Below are positions 54,172 to 62,439 of a DNA stretch of 64,000 nt, in pieces. The position numbers were made by a program, and so were the translations under genes. The DNA is from Proteus faecis (GTDB lineage: Bacteria; Pseudomonadota; Gammaproteobacteria; Enterobacterales; Enterobacteriaceae): the NCBI RefSeq assembly GCF_003144395.1, contig NZ_PENZ01000051.1, forward strand, positions 1 through 64,000, in the 5' to 3' direction. Under the pieces are notes generated by a model that worked only from the letters and a program-made list of their open reading frames with translations, ran no database searches and had not been told where the DNA came from. The stretch's first letter is position 1, and each line of letters begins with the position of its first letter.

Positions 54172-54957
54172 ATGAATAATTTCATAATTAGCTTAAAAGA
54201 TAATAATGAAGATAGGCGTACACATATATCTAATCAATTTAATTCAAAGAATATTCCATTCTTATTTTTTGATGCTATAAATAAGAGTAACTTAGATATT
54301 TCAGAACATTTAAATATACGCTTTAATAATCCTAATTTAACTGCTGGAGAAAAAGGATGTTTTTTAAGCCATATATTTTTATGGAAAAAAATTATTGATG
54401 AAAATATTGATGTAGCTGGAATTTTTGAAGATGATATTTACCTAGGAAAAAATTCTGAAGAATTGCTAAGAAATTATTCATGGGTGAATAAAAACATTGA
54501 TATTATAAAAATTGAAAAATCTAATGATAAAATAAAAACATCCATTAGACCAATAAAAAAAGTCAATGATATTCAAATTGTTAGATTGAAAAGTCGGCAT
54601 TTAGGTACTGCAGGATATATTATCACAAATAAAGGCGCTCATTTTTTATTTGATAAAATATCTCAAAAACCTATTAACAATCCAATAGATCATGAAATAT
54701 TCAATGATTTATTAATAAACAATAAATATATTGTTGGACAAACTATGCCTTGCTTATGTATACAAGATTTTGTTTTAAATAAAAATGATAATAATTTCCC
54801 TAGTATTTTAGAAGATAATAGAATTCATCGCGTTATACATAACAAGACAGGAAGTAATAATAAAATTATACGAGAACTATCTAGACTAAAACAACAAATT
54901 TTAGATTTCACACTAAAAAACACAATAGAAAGAAAAGTATATTTCTACCTAAAATAA
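54172..54957 (+). CDS. GT25-family glycosyltransferase
   Basis: Glycosyltransferase of the LPS galactosyltransferase (GT25) family, 261 residues. NNFIISLKDNNEDRRTHI opens the protein, LTAGEKGCFLSHIFLWKKII is the family's conserved central block, and FEDDIYLG carries the metal-binding acidic motif. The codon use is very AT-rich. It is 70 bp downstream of the GT4 gene and probably in the same transcript. Specificity cannot be given. A second, different GT25 protein lies in the O-antigen cluster at 63251. Confidence 0.85.
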   Translation: MNNFIISLKDNNEDRRTHISNQFNSKNIPFLFFDAINKSNLDISEHLNIRFNNPNLTAGEKGCFLSHIFLWKKIIDENIDVAGIFEDDIYLGKNSEELLRNYSWVNKNIDIIKIEKSNDKIKTSIRPIKKVNDIQIVRLKSRHLGTAGYIITNKGAHFLFDKISQKPINNPIDHEIFNDLLINNKYIVGQTMPCLCIQDFVLNKNDNNFPSILEDNRIHRVIHNKTGSNNKIIRELSRLKQQILDFTLKNTIERKVYFYLK

Positions 54958-54984
54958 AACTGATATAACTAAAAAAATAACGAA

Positions 54985-55052
54985 CAAAAAAAAAGCCCCT
55001 CTCCAGAGGGGCTGCAAAAGACAGGGATGGTGTCTATGGCAAGGAAAAAACT
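54985..55052 (-). ncRNA. cpxQ: CpxQ small RNA from the cpxP 3' untranslated region
   Basis: On the minus strand, 55 bases after the cpxP stop, the sequence TTTTTTCCTTGCCATAGACA, continuing CCATCCCTGTCTT, is the conserved 5' part of enterobacterial CpxQ, including its seed regions. It is followed by a GC-rich hairpin (GCCCCTCT / AGAGGGGC, 54995-55012) and a run of ten T bases. In Salmonella and E. coli CpxQ is released from cpxP mRNA by RNase E, binds Hfq and represses envelope and fimbrial mRNAs. The exact 5' end is inferred from that precedent. Confidence 0.88.
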
Positions 55053-55107
55053 TCGTTGTTGCTACTTACTCTCTAACTAGGTACTTCTTTACTACACTCT
55101 TACTTCA

Positions 55108-55650
55108 TTACTGATTTTGTTGACTTTGTTGGTCAAAATATGACATTTGCTGTTGGTAATTCTTTTCCAACTGCGCTTTCTGTTCTGGGGTTAACAACTG
55201 ATACATTTGGTTATGGACTTTTGCCATTTCTACATGGCGCTCTATTGCTTGTTTATCCATATCTTGCATCTGTGCTCTTACAGCAGCTTCATCAAATTGA
55301 GGTGCAGTGACTAATTTATGCATATTCTCATGATGCTGACGGAAATTTCCGTTATATCTATCTTGATGATGCTGGCGCATTAAATCACGCATTTGAGTAC
55401 GTTGTTGCTCAGTTAATGTGATACCGTTAAACATACGTGACTCGCCATAATTGCGATCCATCATATGTCCTCGTTGTCCGCGGTGACCTCTATAATCACG
55501 GTCGCCATGCATTCCATAGCCATAACCGCAGTGGTAGTTACCATTATACTGTTGCTCAGTAGGCGGATTAGTATTTGCAGTTTCAGCTAATACCATCGTC
55601 GGAGCTGCCAAAAACATTGATGCTAGTGCAACTACTGCTACTTTACGCAT
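55108..55650 (-). CDS. cpxP: Periplasmic Cpx stress-response repressor CpxP
   Basis: Periplasmic protein that inhibits CpxA and helps clear misfolded proteins, LTxxQ family. The 180-residue precursor has a signal peptide ending MVLA (about 22). A histidine/glycine/tyrosine-rich stretch (about 38-70) is longer than in E. coli CpxP. The two LTxxQ motifs are in ITLTEQQRTQMRDLM and LLTPEQKAQLEKNY. It is divergent from cpxRA behind a CpxR box, and its 3' region carries CpxQ. Confidence 0.94.
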   Translation of the reverse strand: MRKVAVVALASMFLAAPTMVLAETANTNPPTEQQYNGNYHCGYGYGMHGDRDYRGHRGQRGHMMDRNYGESRMFNGITLTEQQRTQMRDLMRQHHQDRYNGNFRQHHENMHKLVTAPQFDEAAVRAQMQDMDKQAIERHVEMAKVHNQMYQLLTPEQKAQLEKNYQQQMSYFDQQSQQNQ

Positions 55651-55780
55651 TGCTTCACTCCTAATTCGGTAAATTAATACCGACCTAATTAATACGACCT
55701 CAATGTGTATAATTCATATGTGTAATTCTTTGCTATGTGGATTACTATACCGTTACGGCTGCAAACTAGCGTCAGAGCGT

Positions 55781-55795
55781 GTAAAAGAACGTAAA
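55781..55795 (+). promoter_or_regulatory. CpxR box
   Basis: GTAAAAGAACGTAAA is a perfect GTAAA-N5-GTAAA tandem, placed between the divergent cpxP (start 55650) and cpxR (start 55849). It should mediate CpxR-P activation of cpxP and autoregulation of cpxRA. Confidence 0.92.
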
Positions 55796-55848
55796 GTCAT
55801 AGATTCGCGCTATTTATTATCGTATTTTTCTCTTGGAGGAATTGACGA

Positions 55849-56547
55849 ATGCATAAAATCTTATTAGTGGATGACGATCGCGAATTAACATCGCTATTGA
55901 AAGAACTACTTGAAATGGAAGGCTTTAATGTTGTAATCGCCTCTGATGGCGAGCAAGCACTTAAACTTTTGGATGCTTCTATCGACTTGTTATTACTGGA
56001 TATCATGATGCCACGTAAAAACGGGATTGAGACACTCAAAGAGTTACGCCAAAATTTCCAGACCCCAGTCATTATGTTAACGGCAAGAGGCAGTGATCTT
56101 GACCGAGTTCTTGGCTTAGAGCTAGGTGCTGATGATTATTTACCAAAACCTTTTAATGATAGAGAACTGGTTGCACGTATCAGAGCTATTTTGCGTCGTT
56201 CAAACTGGAGCGAACAAAAACAGACTGATAGCACTACATCTCCAACATTACAGGTTGATAAATTACAACTTAACCCTGGCCGACAAGAAGCAAGTTTTGA
56301 TAATGAACCGCTAGAGTTAACAGGAACAGAGTTTACTTTGCTTTATTTACTTGCTCAGCATTTAGGACAAGTCGTATCACGCGAACATCTAAGCCAAGAA
56401 GTCCTTGGCAAGCGCTTAACACCGTTTGATAGAGCGATCGATATGCATATTTCTAATTTACGCCGTAAATTACCAGAAAGAACAGATGGACAACCTTGGT
56501 TTAAAACGTTACGTGGCCGCGGTTATCTAATGGTTTCAATAACTTGA
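55849..56547 (+). CDS. cpxR: Envelope stress response regulator CpxR
   Basis: OmpR-family response regulator, 232 residues. The receiver domain has the acidic pair DDD near the start, the phosphorylated aspartate in LLLLDIMMPRKNG (Asp51) and the conserved lysine in DYLPKPFND. The C-terminal winged helix begins LQVDKLQLNPGRQEA and ends FKTLRGRGYLMV. GGAGG precedes the ATG. cpxA follows after 12 bp. Confidence 0.97.
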   Translation: MHKILLVDDDRELTSLLKELLEMEGFNVVIASDGEQALKLLDASIDLLLLDIMMPRKNGIETLKELRQNFQTPVIMLTARGSDLDRVLGLELGADDYLPKPFNDRELVARIRAILRRSNWSEQKQTDSTTSPTLQVDKLQLNPGRQEASFDNEPLELTGTEFTLLYLLAQHLGQVVSREHLSQEVLGKRLTPFDRAIDMHISNLRRKLPERTDGQPWFKTLRGRGYLMVSIT

Positions 56548-56559
56548 TAAATATTCTTT

Positions 56560-57951
56560 ATGATAAATAGTCTGTCAGCGCGCATTTTCGCAATATTCTG
56601 GCTGACGCTAGCATTAGTTCTCGTGCTAGTTATGATGGTTCCAAAGCTGGACTCGCGCCAGCTTACCCCTCTTTTAGAGAGTGAATACCGTCAAGGCGTT
56701 ATGCTAGAACAACATATCGAAGCTGAATTAGCTCAAGATCCGGCTAACGATCTCCTTTGGTGGCGTCGATTAATTCGAGCCATTGATAAATGGGCTCCCC
56801 CTGGCCAACGTTTAATTATTGTCACGAGTGAAGGCCGGATCATCGGTGCTCAACGTAATGAGATGCAAGTTGTCAGAAACTTTATTGGTCAATCTGATAA
56901 CGCCGATCACCCCAAAAAGAAAAAATATGGTCGCTCTGAGATGTTAGGGCCTTTTTCTGTAAGGGATGGTGAAGATCATTACCAACTTTATCTCGTACGC
57001 CCTTCAAGTAGCCCTCAATCTGACTTTATCAACTTATTATTTGATAAACCATTATTGTTACTCATATTCACCATGCTTATCAGCACACCATTATTAGTAT
57101 GGCTTTCTTGGAGCTTAGCAAAACCCGCAAGACAACTTAAAAATGCCGCTGATGATGTAGCTAAAGGTAACCTACGCCCTCACCCTGAACTAGAAACGGG
57201 TCCTCAAGAGTTTTTAGCCGCAGGCACGAGTTTTAATCAGATGATAAGCGCTCTTGAGCGTATGGTAGAAGCTCAGCAACGTCTGATCTCTGATATTTCT
57301 CATGAACTACGTACCCCATTAACACGCTTACAATTAGCCAGCGCATTGTTACGTCGTCGTAGTGGAGAGAGCAAGGAGCTAGAGCGTATTGAAACTGAGA
57401 CTCAACGCCTTGATGGTATGATTAATGACTTACTGGTGCTTTCCCGTAACCAGTATAAAAACGAGTTATTACGCGAAACAGTAAAAGCCAATGAATTGTG
57501 GGATGACATTTTAGATAACGCTAAATTTGAGGCCGAACAAAATAATAAGACACTGCAAGTCACTACACCTCCAGGAGCATGGCCTATTTACTGCAATCCA
57601 TATTCTCTGGCGAGTGCATTTGAGAATATTGTTCGTAATGCCCTGCGTTATTCAAATTCTCGCATTGAAGTCGCCTTTACTGAACAGAACCAAGGCATCA
57701 CCATTATTGTTGATGATGATGGCCCTGGCGTTAGTCCTGAAGATAGAGAGCATATTTTCCGACCATTCTATCGCACTGATGAAGCTAGAGATCGTGAATC
57801 CGGTGGTACAGGCTTAGGATTAGCGATTGTTGAAACTGCCGTCAGTCAACACAGAGGCCATGTTAAAGCCGATGACAGTCCATTAGGTGGTTTAAGAGTA
57901 GAGATTTGGTTGCCAAGAGCGGGTGCAAGTAATAAATCACCAACGGCTTAA
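56560..57951 (+). CDS. cpxA: Envelope stress sensor kinase/phosphatase CpxA
   Basis: Inner-membrane histidine kinase with a periplasmic sensor domain, 463 residues. A first span (about 8-27), periplasmic domain, second span (about 166-188) and HAMP linker are followed by the histidine box SDISHELRTPLTRLQLA near 245-261. The ATPase motifs are ENIVRNALRYS, DDDGPGVSPED and GGTGLGLAIVETA. It is co-transcribed with cpxR and ends at a terminator before the polysaccharide region. Confidence 0.97.
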   Translation: MINSLSARIFAIFWLTLALVLVLVMMVPKLDSRQLTPLLESEYRQGVMLEQHIEAELAQDPANDLLWWRRLIRAIDKWAPPGQRLIIVTSEGRIIGAQRNEMQVVRNFIGQSDNADHPKKKKYGRSEMLGPFSVRDGEDHYQLYLVRPSSSPQSDFINLLFDKPLLLLIFTMLISTPLLVWLSWSLAKPARQLKNAADDVAKGNLRPHPELETGPQEFLAAGTSFNQMISALERMVEAQQRLISDISHELRTPLTRLQLASALLRRRSGESKELERIETETQRLDGMINDLLVLSRNQYKNELLRETVKANELWDDILDNAKFEAEQNNKTLQVTTPPGAWPIYCNPYSLASAFENIVRNALRYSNSRIEVAFTEQNQGITIIVDDDGPGVSPEDREHIFRPFYRTDEARDRESGGTGLGLAIVETAVSQHRGHVKADDSPLGGLRVEIWLPRAGASNKSPTA

Positions 57952-57983
57952 TAGAGTAATTAAACTGTTGTATCAAAATATAC

Positions 57984-58020
57984 TGCCATCTATTGAAGAA
58001 TAGGTGGCATATTCTTTTTG
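57984..58020 (+). terminator. cpxRA terminator
   Basis: Stem TGCCATCTATT (57984-57994) / AATAGGTGGCA (57999-58009) with one wobble pair and a 4-base loop, followed by TATTCTTTTT. Confidence 0.85.
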
Positions 58021-58189
58021 CTAGCATCTAACGATGCAATTCAGAATGATCTGGCTGAATCGACCGCTATTCCGATATTTATATATCTACAATCAATGCT
58101 AAAATACCCAGCTATTACTTGACCGTCTGGTTTGAAGAGTCTACTCTCAGTGCGGTTTTTCGCATATTGTTTAAATATGCTTATATAAC

Positions 58190-58223
58190 AAAACTCTTAT
58201 ATTACATATAGATAAGAGTTTTT
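58190..58223 (+). terminator. Terminator-like hairpin just before the JUMPstart
   Basis: Stem AAAACTCTTAT (58190-58200) / ATAAGAGTTTT (58212-58222) followed by T. It lies 15 bp upstream of the JUMPstart and could stop cpx read-through. If the polysaccharide promoter lies further left, it would instead act as a leader attenuator. Confidence 0.55.
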
Positions 58224-58236
58224 CGAGATAAATTTT

Positions 58237-58274
58237 GGCGCTCTGGGGGCCGTAAACCCAGTGCGGTAGCTTTG
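58237..58274 (+). promoter_or_regulatory. JUMPstart with ops element (RfaH recruitment site)
   Basis: The 38-bp stretch beginning GGCGCTCTGG and ending TGCGGTAGCTTTG follows the JUMPstart pattern. The ops core GCGGTAGCTT is at 58263-58272. Such elements precede O-antigen, capsule and LPS operons in enterobacteria, where ops pauses RNA polymerase and loads RfaH. It is 62 bp before the first cluster gene. Confidence 0.9.
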
Positions 58275-58335
58275 TAATAAATATATTTTTCCTCCCTACA
58301 TTAATAATTAATTTGTTCTTATTAAAGGATAAGTA

Positions 58336-59706
58336 ATGCCTAGAAATATTGCAGTGATCTTAGCTTCAGGAACAGGTTCTCGCTTCGAATCCAAAATTCC
58401 AAAGCAGTTTGTAAAATTAGCAGGGAAGCCCGTCATTCAATATACTATCGAAGCTTTTGAGAATTGTTCAGCTATAGATGAAATTTATGTTGTCACTAAA
58501 GAAGATTATATCGACTTGGTTTATGAAATTACTAATAAAAACGAATTAAAGAAAATATCTAAAGTAATTTCAGGTGGTAAAGAACGTTATGATTCAACAT
58601 GGGCTGCAATTAACGCTACACCTGAAGAAAATTGCAATTTAATTATTCATGATGCAGTTAGACCATTTATTTCAGAAAAAATTATTAATGACTGTATAGC
58701 GGCCTTAGTAAAATATAACGCTGTAGACGTTGTTGTAGATGCTGTAGACACAATTGTTGAAGTTGATGGTAATTTTATTTCTAATATTCCTGACAGAAGA
58801 AAATTAAAACGCGGACAAACTCCCCAAGCTTTTAAAAGAGATACATTAAAAGATGCCTACAATAAATTCTTTTTAGATCCACAAAAAGCAGCATCAGATG
58901 ATTGTGGCATTGTACTAAAATACTTAAAAGAAGAAAAAATATATACAGTCAATGGCGCGGAGTCTAACTTCAAGTTAACACATCAACAAGATTTATATTT
59001 AGCTGATAATATTATAAAAGATGGCTTATATACTCGATTAAATGCTGATAGTAACTTAATAAAAGAGAAAATAGACAATAAAGTTGTAGTCGTTATTGGG
59101 GGTAGTAGTGGTATTGGGGAAGATATTGTCACTCAATGTAAAAAACTAAATAGCAGAGTTTACTCTTGTAGCCGAAGTCAAAATAACGTAGATGTAACAG
59201 ATAAAAAAAGTATTGATTTATTTCTCCATGAAATTTTTCTTAAAGAAAATAGAATAGACTTTGTTATTAATACAACAGGTCTATTAATAAAAAAACCTCT
59301 TTTATCAATGAGTAATACAGAGATTACTGATAGCTATATGATTAATTATACTGGTGTAATTAATGTAGCACTTGCATCTTATAAATATCTAAAAGAATCT
59401 CAAGGCATGCTTATTAACTTTACTTCCAGCTCATTTACTAGAGGAAGACCTAATTATAGTATTTATTCATCAACAAAAGCTGCGATTGTTAATTTTACTC
59501 AAGCAATTGCAGAAGAATGGCTACCATTAGGTATTAAAGTAAACTGCATTAATCCTGAGAGAACAGATACGCCGATGAGACGGAGTAATTTTGGGATTGA
59601 GCCAGCTAATTCATTACTTAGTGCAGAAGCTGTTGCCAAATTTACGCTATCTGCGATGTCATTTGAACATACTGGACAAGTTTTTAGTATAAAGAATGAT
59701 TTATAG
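58336..59706 (+). CDS. bcs1: Bifunctional CDP-ribitol synthase (ribitol-5-phosphate cytidylyltransferase / ribulose-5-phosphate reductase)
   Basis: A fusion of 456 residues resembling Haemophilus Bcs1/Acs1. The N-terminal IspD/TarI-like cytidylyltransferase (about 1-230) has AVILASGTGSRFESKIPKQF, VISGGKERYDSTWAA and IIHDAVRPFI. The C-terminal short-chain reductase (about 245-456) has VVVIGGSSGIGEDI and catalytic YSSTK (in YSIYSSTKAA). Together they would reduce ribulose-5-phosphate to ribitol-5-phosphate and activate it with CTP. It is the first gene after ops. It implies ribitol phosphate in the surface polysaccharide, with LicD at 61605 as likely transferase. Other polyols are possible but less likely. 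Confidence 0.88.
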   Translation: MPRNIAVILASGTGSRFESKIPKQFVKLAGKPVIQYTIEAFENCSAIDEIYVVTKEDYIDLVYEITNKNELKKISKVISGGKERYDSTWAAINATPEENCNLIIHDAVRPFISEKIINDCIAALVKYNAVDVVVDAVDTIVEVDGNFISNIPDRRKLKRGQTPQAFKRDTLKDAYNKFFLDPQKAASDDCGIVLKYLKEEKIYTVNGAESNFKLTHQQDLYLADNIIKDGLYTRLNADSNLIKEKIDNKVVVVIGGSSGIGEDIVTQCKKLNSRVYSCSRSQNNVDVTDKKSIDLFLHEIFLKENRIDFVINTTGLLIKKPLLSMSNTEITDSYMINYTGVINVALASYKYLKESQGMLINFTSSSFTRGRPNYSIYSSTKAAIVNFTQAIAEEWLPLGIKVNCINPERTDTPMRRSNFGIEPANSLLSAEAVAKFTLSAMSFEHTGQVFSIKNDL

Positions 59707-59709
59707 CTA

Positions 59710-59742
59710 AATTATAAGGGCTTTTTAAAAGCCCTTATAATT
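59710..59742. terminator. Perfect hairpin between bcs1 and the DUF1919 gene
   Basis: A 16-bp perfect stem, AATTATAAGGGCTTTT (59710-59725) / AAAAGCCCTTATAATT (59727-59742), between two convergent genes. The T tract within the second half of the structure on either strand makes it usable in both directions. It lies inside a cluster expected to be read as one transcript. Confidence 0.75.
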
Positions 59743-60334
59743 AAAGATGATCAAATATCTTTAAATATTTTCTATAATAAAAAAATCTCAGATTAAATAG
59801 GGCATTTCCGTCTATCAAGATTCCATTTTTCTTAAGAAAGTAACACTTTGTTTTACTAAAAAAAATCTTCTTTTTGTAAGGTAACCTATTTATTAGTGGT
59901 ATTATATTTTCAATATCACCATCGCGATCGCATAATTTAACAATTATATTTTCAACACCAAATTTATCTATGTAATTTTTAAGTCTATCTTTCCTTCTAT
60001 TCCATTTTTCAACACATTCATTTATTGAATGATAATGCAAGAAATGAATTTCACAATCATGGAATTTTGCAATTGGATATAAATCACTTTCTTTAAAATC
60101 ACTCATTTCTAAGTCATCATTGATAAATGAGTCTAAATTATTTAAAATAAAAAGGAAATCATTTGGTTTTATAAACAACCCAACAAATGGAGTGTTATAA
60201 CTTTTATTTAAAATATTATATAATCTAAATCCCCAACAGTTATTAGAAATTATACATATCTCTTTATTTTTCAATAATATACTATCAATAAAATCACTTA
60301 AAAATAATTTAGATAAAATCGAACTTAAAGACAT
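59741..60334 (-). CDS. DUF1919 family protein, opposite strand in the cluster
   Basis: A 197-residue protein with ICIISNNCWGFRLYNIL near 26-42 and TPFVGLFIKPNDFLFIL near 48-64, the hallmarks of DUF1919 proteins found in exopolysaccharide and glycan loci. Their activity is not established. The ATG at 60334 is preceded by AGGAG (TTAGGAGTATTT), better than the upstream in-frame start. Very AT-rich. It is the only minus-strand gene in the polysaccharide cluster, divergent from wzx and convergent with bcs1. A glycan-modifying enzyme is plausible. Confidence 0.78.
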   Translation of the reverse strand: MSLSSILSKLFLSDFIDSILLKNKEICIISNNCWGFRLYNILNKSYNTPFVGLFIKPNDFLFILNNLDSFINDDLEMSDFKESDLYPIAKFHDCEIHFLHYHSINECVEKWNRRKDRLKNYIDKFGVENIIVKLCDRDGDIENIIPLINRLPYKKKIFFSKTKCYFLKKNGILIDGNALFNLRFFYYRKYLKIFDHL

Positions 60335-60412
60335 AAATACTCCTAATAAAGAAATAAAAAAGCACGACATATTATCATAAAAAAAAACAACAAATATAGA
60401 TACGATTATATT

Positions 60413-61627
60413 ATGAGCTTAAAAAAAAATATAGTAAACCTCTTTGGCACTCAGCTGATTAGTTATGTCATTCCTTTGCTTCAACTTCCGTATCTCAGTA
60501 GAGTATTAGATACAGATAATTTTGGTTTATACATTTTTTCATTATCATTATTATCCATATGTAATATTATTAGTAACTATGGATTTGAGCTATCCATCCC
60601 CAAAAGAATAGCCTCTGAGAAAATTAACATTAAAAAATTAAGTGTTTTTATTTCAGCAATAAATTATATAAAAACATTTCTAATCATATTTCTAATCTTA
60701 ACGACCATACTAATTAACTTTCACAATAATTATTTTGATAAACTAACTTTATTTTTTATAATCATTAGTATTATATCTAATGGGTATAATTTAATTTGGC
60801 TTTATTTAGGAATAGAGAAAATATATATATATAGTAGAATAATTTTTCTTTCCAGACTAATAGCCTTAATTTCTATTTTTTTATTTATCAAAGAAAATTC
60901 AGACAGTAACATATTGTATATTATAATTGCCATGCAAAATTTTCTAAGTACGTTTATTTGTTACTATTATCTTAAAAAATGGAAATTAAAATACCTATCA
61001 TTTAATTTAAAAAGAATAAAAGAACTAGCCAAAGAATCGACAGAGTACTTTATTTCTAGACTAGGAGTTTCATTATATTCAACATGTGGTAGCTTCTTTA
61101 TCGGTATAATGAGTGGTTCAATGCACCAAGTTGCCATATATGGTGCAGCAGAGCAGCTATATAAAGCGGGAGTAATGGTTATATCTTCAATATCAACACC
61201 ATTAACCCCATATATGGCTAGAACTAAGAATTTCAGTATCTTTTTTAAGGTTACATTCCTAAGTATATGTATGACAATTATAGGTGCAAGTATTGGTTTC
61301 TTTTGGGGTGATAAAATCATTTCTATTATTTATGGTGATGAACTTATAGATGCATTTCCTATTTTAAAAATATTTATGATTACAATCATTGTAAGTATAC
61401 TAGGTATCCATTTTGGATATCCAGCATTAATACCACTAAATAAAGAAAAATGTGCAAATTACAGTGTTTTATATGCAGGTTTATTCCAATTACTTGCTAT
61501 TTCCGTCTTCTACCTGTTAAATATGAATATAACAGCCGTATTAATAGCCATATCATATCTATTATGTGATAGTTTAATGTTTATATATAGAATAAGTATA
61601 TTTTATGTTAATTATAAAAAAAGATAA
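60413..61627 (+). CDS. wzx: O-antigen flippase Wzx
   Basis: Integral membrane protein of the polysaccharide transport (MOP/MATE-like) family, 404 residues with about 12 spans, that flips undecaprenyl-linked repeat units to the periplasm. The N-terminal [20 protein letters not shown] and [20 protein letters not shown] are typical of Wzx. [20 protein letters not shown] matches the family's mid-protein region. There is no clear ribosome site before the ATG. Its last 23 bp overlap the start of the LicD gene. Confidence 0.88.
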   Translation: MSLKKNIVNLFGTQLISYVIPLLQLPYLSRVLDTDNFGLYIFSLSLLSICNIISNYGFELSIPKRIASEKINIKKLSVFISAINYIKTFLIIFLILTTILINFHNNYFDKLTLFFIIISIISNGYNLIWLYLGIEKIYIYSRIIFLSRLIALISIFLFIKENSDSNILYIIIAMQNFLSTFICYYYLKKWKLKYLSFNLKRIKELAKESTEYFISRLGVSLYSTCGSFFIGIMSGSMHQVAIYGAAEQLYKAGVMVISSISTPLTPYMARTKNFSIFFKVTFLSICMTIIGASIGFFWGDKIISIIYGDELIDAFPILKIFMITIIVSILGIHFGYPALIPLNKEKCANYSVLYAGLFQLLAISVFYLLNMNITAVLIAISYLLCDSLMFIYRISIFYVNYKKR

Positions 61628-62435
61628 CTCTTTATTAAGAAGTGCTCAATTAAAAATGTTAACTGCATTAATTGAAATAGATAGATTATGCTCCCTGCAT
61701 AATATAGAGTATTGGATTGATGCAGGGACATTACTTGGTGCAGTCCGGCATAATGGTTTTATACCCTGGGATGATGATATTGATATATGTATGACTAGAA
61801 ATGATTTTAACAAATTCATTAATGTCGCCTCAAAAAGCTTAAATAATGATTTATTCTTTTTACAAACAACCCAAACAGATAAAAACTATTATACATACAA
61901 TATTCCTTGCAAAATGAGAGTAAATAATACTGAAATCATAGAAGAAACTGAATTAAAATATGGGTATTATAATTCAAAATCTCATCATGGCTTATTTGTA
62001 GATATTTTCCCTTATGATAAATACTCTACTAACCCCTTTATAAGAACTAATATAGAGCGTTTCTTATCAAAGATATATCAACTAAAATCAATAAGTAAAT
62101 TCAAAAAGATAAGCTTAAATAAAAAAATAATTGTATTTTTATTATCACCTATAATTCCTAAGATAATGTTAAATAAAATAAAAGAAGCTCAGCTTCGTAT
62201 AATGAATAATAGAAAAACTAATTACGTATATAGTGCAGGTATTGAAACTCCCTTTCATAGAGCAATTTTTACTGAAGAAGAAATTTTTCCATTAAAAAAA
62301 ATTAGCTTTGAAGGCTATTTTTTTAGTTGTCCTAATAATATAGAACAATATCTTACTAAAATGTTTGGCGCTAATTATATGTCATTACCATCAATAGAGA
62401 ATAGAGTTTCTCATTATCATTCAATAAAGCTTTAA
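61605..62435 (+). CDS. LicD-family nucleotidyl/phosphotransferase
   Basis: A 276-residue LicD family protein with [20 protein letters not shown] followed by the metal-binding DDDIDICM (about residues 60-67), and [14 protein letters not shown] further on. LicD proteins transfer phosphocholine from CDP-choline. Animal relatives FKTN and FKRP transfer ribitol-5-phosphate from CDP-ribitol. With a CDP-ribitol synthase in the same cluster, ribitol-phosphate transfer is the most economical reading. The start codon lies inside wzx (23-bp overlap). Confidence 0.85.
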   Translation: MLIIKKDNSLLRSAQLKMLTALIEIDRLCSLHNIEYWIDAGTLLGAVRHNGFIPWDDDIDICMTRNDFNKFINVASKSLNNDLFFLQTTQTDKNYYTYNIPCKMRVNNTEIIEETELKYGYYNSKSHHGLFVDIFPYDKYSTNPFIRTNIERFLSKIYQLKSISKFKKISLNKKIIVFLLSPIIPKIMLNKIKEAQLRIMNNRKTNYVYSAGIETPFHRAIFTEEEIFPLKKISFEGYFFSCPNNIEQYLTKMFGANYMSLPSIENRVSHYHSIKL

Positions 62436-62439
62436 TATT

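Noticed and set aside
60967-61320. 117-codon frame antisense to wzx
   Set aside because: It is opposite a clear flippase gene and has no motif; the AT-rich composition makes such frames common.
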